Assembly: GCA_004212095.1 (NCBI GenBank)
Contig: RXIJ01000041.1
Location: 1 to 19,640 of the forward strand
Length of the DNA stretch: 19,640 bases
From: Methanosarcinales archaeon
Lineage (GTDB): Archaea > Halobacteriota > Methanosarcinia > Methanosarcinales > EX4572-44
Direction: 5' to 3'
Of the stretch, positions 14,128 through 19,640 are shown piece after piece. The position numbers and the translations under genes are program-made. Each line of letters begins with the position of its first letter. Position 1 is the first letter of the stretch. A model generated the notes under the pieces. That model did not search any database, was not told where the DNA came from, and saw only the letters and a list, made by a program, of their open reading frames with translations.

Positions 14128-15822
14128 TCAGTAGTCAAGCCTCGATGGAACATTTGGTCGGGACATAGTATTAAAGTACCCTTCATCCGGTCCCATTTCA
14201 CCTGGAGCTTTTATATTTTCACTCGGTGGATTTCTTCGTCTGACTGATATCACATCATCTATGCGAAGCAACATGTTTGCTGTTTCGGTGGCTGATTTTA
14301 TCAATTGTATCTTCACACTAACTGGTTCGATAATACCGCTGGTGGAAATATCATCGGCTACTGTTCCTGTATTTACATCAATACCCGCTTTGCTGTATCC
14401 ACTCTTGTGTTTGGCTCTCAGCTCAATTAGCATATCTGTTGCTGCAAAACCGCTGTTTTTAGCTATAGCCACTGGTATCGACTCAATAGCTTCTGCAAAG
14501 GCTTGTATCGCAAGATATTCCCTGCCTGGAACACTGGGTGCATATTCCTTTATTCCCTGTGCAATTTCAATCTCAACAGCTCCGGCACCAGGGACTATTC
14601 TATTGTTTTCGATGATATCCTTAACTACGTGCAGTGCACCGACAATCGAGTTGCCCATATTTGAAGTATCTGTGCGACCGCTGGTTACAATAGTCACAAT
14701 ATGAGGGTTCTGGCAGTCCTCGAAGTAGACTATTTCTTTGTCCTTCTTCCCACGCTCTTCAACAAGTTTGGCATGTCCAAGATCGCTATCAGAAAGTCTT
14801 TCCGCGTGAGGTATGAGTCGTGCTCCAGTAGCTCTTGCAGCCACTTCAACTTCTTCTTCACTTGCTATCTTAACTGCGAAGATTCCTCTTTTAGCAAACT
14901 CGTAGACAATCTCTTCCCTGATTCCTGTCTTACACAGCACAACATTTACTCCAAGCTCAGACACCCGATTAATAATTTTACGTAGCGGCGTGCTCTTTGC
15001 ATCAGAAAACATTTGTAATTTTTCTGCAGTATCAATTTCTAATTTAATCTTCGGGCCAAGACTAACTGCCCCCATCTTGCTGCCAATGTCTTTTGGCTCC
15101 ATGTCGTTTACCAGTGCTATCTTTGCATTTTCTATGCGTGTTGGCATATCTTTATTAGCTCGCTTGCTAAACATCGCAATCCCATTTACGACGTGCGTAT
15201 CCTCTGCTTTGACACCATCCGCATTTAATATGTGCACATCAGTGTCAATATTAATCTTGCCATCTTTTTCAGCTTTAAGGGCAGCTTTGACACTGACTTC
15301 TGACAGCAGTTCTTTAGTCTTCTCACTGCTCCTGTTGTTAATAGCAGTATTGGTAATTTCCTCAAGCTCTTTTTGTTGAACCTTGATCGTTTCTGATAGT
15401 TCATTTAGCAGTTCTAATGCCTTTACTGAAGCTAAATCGTATCCTTTAATAATAGTTGTGGGATGAACTTTTTCATCAAGCAGTTCCCGTGCATGCGAGA
15501 GAAGTTCGGATGCAAATAATGTAGACGAGGTGGTTCCATCTCCTACCCCCTTTTCCATTGCTTGAGCAACTTCAATCATCATTCTTGCTGCAGGATTTTC
15601 AGCTTCAATAGTTTGTAAAATCGTGCAACCATCGTTTGTGATTGTAATGTCTTCATTGGAGCCAACTATCATCTTGTCAAGACCATTTGGTCCAAGAGTG
15701 CTCCGTACAGTCATTGCAATAGCCTTAGCAGCACTTATATTTCTATAAAGTGCGTCTCTGCCTTTTGTTTGTGCAGAATCATTGCTTAGAATGATAACTG
15801 GTTGATTAATATTACCTGCCAT
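14128..15822 (-). CDS. Divergent group II chaperonin (thermosome) paralogue
   Basis: Group II chaperonin subunit; the family forms ATP-driven double-ring folding cages. The 564-residue length and domain order are normal: equatorial (VRSTLGPNGLDKM, ITNDGCTIL at 61-69, GVGDGTTSS at 92-100), intermediate, apical with lid (around 245-275), then equatorial again (IDVNTG, ETANMLLRIDDVI). Several usually invariant positions differ: N46 in LGPNG (normally K), G395 where the family has Asp in ALxDALRV, GAGA 412-415 (normally GGGA), and NSGFAATD 456-463 (normally NAGLDPxD). The C-terminus ends SRPNVPSRLDY with no GGM repeats. Start ATG 15822 has GAGGT upstream and a TATA-like TTTTATATAGG. Likely a specialised paralogue, not the main thermosome. 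Confidence 0.92.
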   Translation of the reverse strand: MAGNINQPVIILSNDSAQTKGRDALYRNISAAKAIAMTVRSTLGPNGLDKMIVGSNEDITITNDGCTILQTIEAENPAARMMIEVAQAMEKGVGDGTTSSTLFASELLSHARELLDEKVHPTTIIKGYDLASVKALELLNELSETIKVQQKELEEITNTAINNRSSEKTKELLSEVSVKAALKAEKDGKINIDTDVHILNADGVKAEDTHVVNGIAMFSKRANKDMPTRIENAKIALVNDMEPKDIGSKMGAVSLGPKIKLEIDTAEKLQMFSDAKSTPLRKIINRVSELGVNVVLCKTGIREEIVYEFAKRGIFAVKIASEEEVEVAARATGARLIPHAERLSDSDLGHAKLVEERGKKDKEIVYFEDCQNPHIVTIVTSGRTDTSNMGNSIVGALHVVKDIIENNRIVPGAGAVEIEIAQGIKEYAPSVPGREYLAIQAFAEAIESIPVAIAKNSGFAATDMLIELRAKHKSGYSKAGIDVNTGTVADDISTSGIIEPVSVKIQLIKSATETANMLLRIDDVISVRRRNPPSENIKAPGEMGPDEGYFNTMSRPNVPSRLDY

Positions 15823-15985
15823 ATTTTTACCTCAACAAATATACACCTGCACGCCTATATAAAATTTGCTTTTGACCGGGGCTGTCAACTTACTCAGGTG
15901 TTATGCCAGAACTCTAATTTCTTTCATGCGTTCAAACCTAAGAACAGTAGACATTATATCTATAATATACAACCGGGTCGAAACA

Positions 15986-16467
15986 ATGCCAACCCATAAC
16001 AACTTTACAACCACCTTTGGCAACATTCAAAAGATAAAGGGGGTTGGTAAACGGATATCAAAAAATATTTTGATGGTAGCGCATAATAAACGTATTATAG
16101 ATAGATTAGAGAAACCGGACTTATTGATTTGGATTGGGTTCCGCAATTTTTTAACGCTCTTGCAGAACGTTCAATCGAGAGATTTGGAGTTCGTGGTGCT
16201 GAATCAGATAATCCAGTAACAGACGACATAAAGTAGTTGATCCGGCTTCCCACGTTCCTGCACGACGGATCAAGCCTGCAGGTCGTCCCGCTGACAGATG
16301 CTGTCGTATTCTCTGATCGGGAGATTATTAGTCACTGCGTAGAACCCCATGGCGTGTGATCTTCGCAGGAACTATTTCGAGATTGTGGAGGGGTTAAACG
16401 CGGTTCCCGAGTGCGCGGGCATGCATCTGAGCACCGGAGCGCGGTGGAGTACGTTAGAGCGCTATGA
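15986..16467 (+). pseudogene. priS: C-terminal remnant of archaeal DNA primase small subunit (PriS)
   Basis: Pieced together across frames: GNIQKIKGVGKRISKNIL (HhH-like), then after a -1 shift near 16120 DLDWVPQFFNALAERSIERF, SDNPVTDDIK, an in-frame TAG (16234-16236), LIRLPTFLHDGSSLQVVPL, TDAVVFSDREI, then after further shifts NYFEIVEGLNAVPECAGMHL and finally VEYVRAL before TGA 16465-16467. The VTDDIK-x-LIRLP..LH block, DAVVFSD and VPE-AGMHL are characteristic of archaeal PriS. The N-terminal catalytic half is missing. At least three frameshifts and two stops mean it is dead; an intact copy should exist elsewhere. The left limit could be earlier than 15986. Confidence 0.7.
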
Positions 16468-17044
16468 ACGCAGACCTGAGTTATTTAATCGCGACTCGAT
16501 GCCGCCACGCTGCCGTTCGAATAGTCCCCCAAGCTCTTCGATTGTTTTGCCGGTTTTGTAATCGGCGATTAATCTTTCGTCTTCTCCCTCTGTCCACAGT
16601 TCATACGCTCGCGGATTGGTTTTTTGGATCGCCCTCACTGAATGTGCTTTGGATTCCTCAGAATGTAGCTATTCCTTGTCTGGATTTTTCTCTCTGTAGT
16701 CTGAAAAATGCATAGATTCCAGAGGCCTGCAGGTAGCATCTGGTGGGTGTGCTGTGTGACGCGTCTGCATGTTCTATCAGCAAAACCTGCTTTGCGTATG
16801 TATACTTTGCTTCTGCAAGCTCCGATTCCGAGATTAAGCCATTTTCAATAAAATCCCGAACCTTTTTGTTCTCGACCTTAAACACTGCTTCCCACAGATT
16901 TTTTGGCTCGAGAATTGACTTAAGGAGGGTTTCATTCCAGCTTATTCTTGGTCGATTCACTCTATACACATGTACATCATCCGCATACACCTCATCTACA
17001 CCGCTAGAGTCAAATTCAGCGAACAAAAATTCCTTTGGCTCCAA
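16462..17044 (-). pseudogene. Frameshifted gene with C-terminal HTH/SANT-like domain
   Basis: The minus-strand frame from 17044 encodes EPKEFLFAEFDSSGVDEVYA, then NRPRISWNETLLKSILEPKN, KVRDFIENGLISESELAEAK and KQVLLIEHAD, stopping at 16658. A second frame, open from about 16668, reads HSEESKAHSVRAIQKTNPRA, YELWTEGEDERLIADYKTGK, TIEELGGLFERQRGGIESRL to TAG 16462-16464. The latter is a WTxxEDxxL...GGIxSRL helix-turn-helix of the type found at the C-terminus of many bacterial and archaeal proteins. I do not recognise the N-terminal family. Its stop codon abuts the PriS remnant stop without a gap, tail to tail. Confidence 0.55.
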
Positions 17045-17064
17045 TCCTCTCTTTTAATTCATAG

Positions 17065-17271
17065 TTTAACATCTTCCTCAAAAGATGTACCACTGTTAAC
17101 GATCCCCTAATTGTGAAAACGGCTTCAAATCCCACGTGTCCCGACGTGGATGTTATAGTTGGCTGAGATATGGGTGTTGGTAGCCCTAATAAAATCAATT
17201 TTTCCGAGATTCTTGATGATGCCATCAAAGGCATCATTGCGCTAAAATTATCTGTATTGCACTTGCCCTAA
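17065..17271 (+). pseudogene. Possible short coding remnant with an in-frame TGA
   Basis: Plus-strand frame open from 17065 to TGA 17164-17166 (VNDPLIVKTASNPTCPDVDV, then IVG), continuing as DMGVGSPNKINFSEILDDAI, KGIIALKLSVLHLP to TAA 17269-17271. The composition looks protein-like and the opposite strand reads like a shadow, but I know no family. It overlaps the 3' end of the convergent gene by 4 bp. A stem CCACGT/ACGTGG (17132-17149) lies inside. Confidence 0.25.
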
Positions 17272-18395
17272 GGCGTTGGAGCTTCCTTAGCTGATATCTG
17301 TGAATATTTCTGTATGTTTTCTGCTTCTTTTTTCCATGGAACTTCGTATCCAAATTGCTCTATTTTGTTTGGATAGCCAATAGACCATACCCGCTGCATA
17401 AACTCTTTATAATCCCATGCATTATTTTTATGCTTTATGTCAGTAAGTTTTTTGAGCATATCAAGATCCACATCATCAGTAAGTTCGAGCCCTTCCACTT
17501 TGTTAAAATATTTTTCCCCAACATCGGTACGAACCAGCACACAGTTCCAGCCGTCACCAGTCCCAACAGAACCAAGTGAAATATCTGCAGAATGGGATGT
17601 GTAATCAAGGCAGTGGTGGCAGCCGTCTCTTGCAAGTGGTGCAACCTCCTTAATTTTCACTTTTTTAACTTCCCCGGTTTTGCTAGTAGCAACAAACTTG
17701 CCCTTGGCAAAGTCCATTTTTACCACATCTTCAATATCAAGACCGATCTTATTTGGTATGATATCCTGGCAGAGGTTTTCATAACTGAAACTTTCCATAC
17801 ACACAAGACCAAGTATTAATTTTATTTTATCAGTGAGATTCTCTTTCATCAATCGTGCAGCATGCGACTGGCAGGGACAACCGACAATAGCAATCTTATT
17901 ATATTTCTGTGATACATCCCTGATGATATCTCTCATGCTTGCCATCACTGGCATGTAATTATATTTGGTACCACCGGTTTTTGCTACATCCGATGCACGA
18001 GTCATGAGAACAACTTCTGTCTCCCATTTTTCATTTCTGGTGATGCCAAAGGCACAGTCAATCTCGTCCTGCTCGAAAAGAGAGGTTAAAATCTGTGATG
18101 TTACGGCACCGTCCTGCCCGTGCACCTTACTACGTCCTGCTTTTACAACACGCACGTTGTCAAACTCATCGTCACCAGGGAATCCATCAAGTATTGGACA
18201 CACGCGCTCGCAAGCATAGCAATCCACGCAGTATGCGCATTCTTCTTCAAATAAGTTCACATCACTGCAATCTTCTTCGTGTTTAATTTCCGAACGCAAT
18301 TGATCAGCCCTCGGGGCTCCAACCGGACAGATGGCTTCGCACGCACCACATGCAGTGCAAACTTTTTCAGAAACAACATAATCTATTTTTGGCAT
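17268..18395 (-). CDS. F420H2 dehydrogenase FpoF/FqoF-like protein (FrhB family)
   Basis: Flavin- and iron-sulfur protein of the coenzyme F420 hydrogenase/dehydrogenase beta-subunit family, which oxidises reduced F420 and passes electrons to a partner. Two 4Fe-4S ferredoxin motifs head the protein: C13-C16-C19-C23 (CTACGACEAICP) and C56-C59-C62-C66 (CVDCYACERVCP). FrhB-type signatures follow: GQDGAVTSQILTSL, TGGTKYNYMPVM, IAIVGCPCQSHAARL, GCHHCLDYTSHSADISLGSV. The ferredoxin-plus-FrhB layout, PILDGF and the 375-residue length resemble FpoF of Methanosarcina and FqoF of Archaeoglobus, but other FrhB paralogues are possible. Start ATG 18395 has AGGTGGA 6 nt upstream. No other Fpo/Fqo gene is adjacent, as FpoF is also encoded apart in Methanosarcina. 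Confidence 0.88.
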   Translation of the reverse strand: MPKIDYVVSEKVCTACGACEAICPVGAPRADQLRSEIKHEEDCSDVNLFEEECAYCVDCYACERVCPILDGFPGDDEFDNVRVVKAGRSKVHGQDGAVTSQILTSLFEQDEIDCAFGITRNEKWETEVVLMTRASDVAKTGGTKYNYMPVMASMRDIIRDVSQKYNKIAIVGCPCQSHAARLMKENLTDKIKLILGLVCMESFSYENLCQDIIPNKIGLDIEDVVKMDFAKGKFVATSKTGEVKKVKIKEVAPLARDGCHHCLDYTSHSADISLGSVGTGDGWNCVLVRTDVGEKYFNKVEGLELTDDVDLDMLKKLTDIKHKNNAWDYKEFMQRVWSIGYPNKIEQFGYEVPWKKEAENIQKYSQISAKEAPTP

Positions 18396-18515
18396 TACAA
18401 TCCACCTATAATGTTTTCTTTTAATATACTATGTAAAAACACGCTATTAATATAAGTGTATTGGTTTTTTCGGCTGTGGGATAAAAATAAAAGATACCTC
18501 TGGACCTGCAAAACT

Positions 18516-18677
18516 TCAGTCTTCCAATATAATCACAAATACTTTTTTTCCAATGTGTCTTTTCGGAGCGTCTATTTTAGCACCATTTCCGTATGGTGTG
18601 ATCCTTTTCTCATAAATCTCTTCGACATTATCCTTAATTGTCACCTTTCCACTGGCGATGGCTTTAATTTCCCTCAT
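18516..18677 (-). CDS. DUF2080-type transposon-associated protein
   Basis: A 53-residue protein starting MREIKAIASGKVTIKDNVEE and ending GNGAKIDAPKRHIGKKVFVI plus ILED. The pattern (x-PxGNGAKxxxPKxxIGKKVxVIxL) is the AbrB-like small protein DUF2080 that is encoded beside archaeal transposases. I preferred ATG 18677 to the upstream in-frame ATG 18722 because the shorter form matches the family and the divergent transposase starts at 18721. TATA-like GTATATACT lies just upstream on the minus strand, implying a short leader. Probably a transposon regulatory or accessory DNA-binding protein; function unproven. Confidence 0.7.
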   Translation of the reverse strand: MREIKAIASGKVTIKDNVEEIYEKRITPYGNGAKIDAPKRHIGKKVFVIILED

Positions 18678-18720
18678 ACATTTAGTATATACATGTAAAC
18701 ACTTAAATACTTTGCGATAC

Positions 18721-19640
18721 ATGAGGATTGATATGATGCAAGGTCAGGATATAAGAGACAGATTAAAAGACATAGAAGATTTTCTGCTTGATGAATACAA
18801 GGAAAACAAAGAAGAAAAGAAACGGGATTGGCGGACGTATGAACAACGATTAATGAATCGGATAAAAGGAGCGATCAAGAATCTTAAACCTTTGATAGGC
18901 GAAGCAATGAACTTTGAGACTCATAGGGGGGCAGGGAAGGAAACCAGAGATTGAACTCAAACAAAAAGTAATGATCCTTTCATTGAAGGAGCTGTTTGGA
19001 AAAAACAACAGAATGATGGCTTCGATGCTTGCAGTATTCTCCTTGCTTTCGGGAATAGATTTCAGCTCATGCACATACTGATCTTAAAAAAGAAAGGCGT
19101 TGAGAATATGGATACCTGTGGAAACGGTACAGGCTGTTTCTTTAAAAATAAGAAAACATTACGCATCTGAAACCGAGAAACGAAAAGAAAAAGCAAAAGA
19201 ATCGAATACAAAAGAAAAGAAATCCCTTGCTTATTCTTTTAAAATGCTTGATCTTGAATCAAAAATGTATGTAGCCTACGAAATAAGCTTAAAAAGTGAA
19301 AAACAAGCATTTGACAGGGCAATGGGGATGCTAAAAGAGATTTACACCAATATCAATAGCGTGAGACTTGATAAATATTACAGCTACCCGTCATATGTCG
19401 ATAAATTCGAAGAGGCTAAAGTCTATGTAATCCCAAAAAAGAATGCCACACTGAGAGGCTCCTGGAAATGGAAATACGCGATGGAAGAATTTGTGCATGA
19501 CACGCTGTCATATATTGGACGATATTATTTAAGGAATAATTCCGAGGCCAGGTTTCTCGGCAGATAAAAGATGGTTTGGCTGGACAGTGGAGCAAAGAAG
19601 GGAGGATCGGATTGATACAGCGATTACATGTACAAATGTT
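18721..19640 (+). pseudogene. Decayed transposase of the DUF2080-linked (ISA1083-like) type, runs off the window
   Basis: Frame 1 from ATG 18721 reads RDRLKDIEDFLLDEYKENKE and KKRDWRTYEQRLMNRIKGAI; the frame changes at a G6 run near 18926-18931 to GRKPEIELKQKVMILSLKEL, FGKNNRMMASMLAVFSLLSG, stopping at 19079-19081. A third frame gives LILKKKGVENMDTCGNGTG (first likely catalytic Asp), a fourth (about 19135-19567) KHYASETEKRKEKAKE, VRLDKYYSYPSYVDKF (second Asp) and KKNATLRGSWKWK, and the last ADKRWFGWTVEQRREDRID (candidate Glu) to the window end. Four frameshifts and a probable internal deletion before LILKKKG show it is dead. The family name is from memory and tentative; DDE layout is inferred. 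Confidence 0.75.

Noticed and set aside
16234..16236. In-frame TAG inside the PriS remnant as a possible pyrrolysine codon
   Set aside because: The same remnant also contains a TGA and several frameshifts, so it is decayed; a sense TAG is not needed to explain it.
17016..17237. Minus-strand ORF downstream of the F420 gene
   Set aside because: Its Met/Ser-rich start looks like the shadow of the plus-strand frame 17065-17271; neither is certain.
1..19640. tRNA or rRNA genes
   Set aside because: I saw no cloverleaf-like arrangement with a T-loop motif and no rRNA-like sequence by eye; a covariance search would be decisive.

Overview
The window reads as a chromosomal segment of a euryarchaeon. 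RadB, ribosomal protein eS1 (S3Ae), a group II chaperonin, the archaeal wybutosine enzyme Taw1, a remnant of archaeal primase PriS, an F420-dehydrogenase FpoF/FqoF-like protein and TATA-box promoters all point to Archaea. The F420 protein together with an AMP-forming acetyl-CoA synthetase suggests the Methanosarcinia / Syntropharchaeia / ANME-type neighbourhood, but the exact lineage is inference.

Layout. 1-5400 is an ordinary housekeeping block: argS(+), radB(-) convergent to it, then rps3ae(+) divergent from radB, then acs(+). 5400-8100 is accessory DNA: hairpin-rich spacer, a DUF2683/RelE-type toxin-antitoxin pair bracketed by a 13-bp inverted repeat, a frameshifted membrane-anchored gene and a decayed IS5-type transposase. 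taw1(+) and a MATE exporter(-) follow, with a small broken ORF between them. 10860-13800 is a second accessory island: a dispersed hairpin repeat, an internally deleted IS200-type TnpA, a bacterial-looking putative cysteine hydrolase with its own hairpin/T-tract terminator, and a lipoprotein-type alpha-acetolactate decarboxylase (budA) whose flanks look like an integron gene cassette. 14100-15820 is a divergent chaperonin paralogue (-). 15900-17270 holds tail-to-tail decayed genes: a C-terminal fragment of primase PriS(+) and an HTH-tailed gene(-). 17268-18395 is the FpoF/FqoF-like protein (-). The right edge is a DUF2080 transposon protein (-) and the multiply frameshifted transposase (+) it accompanies, running off the window.

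The intact housekeeping genes act separately (translation, recombination, acetate activation, tRNA modification, protein folding, F420 oxidation). The spacers are unusually rich in decayed mobile elements and in short palindromes whose loop is GAA closed by C-G. Observations most worth following: the attC-like budA cassette in an archaeon, the chaperonin lacking residues expected for ATP hydrolysis, and the dispersed hairpin repeat family.
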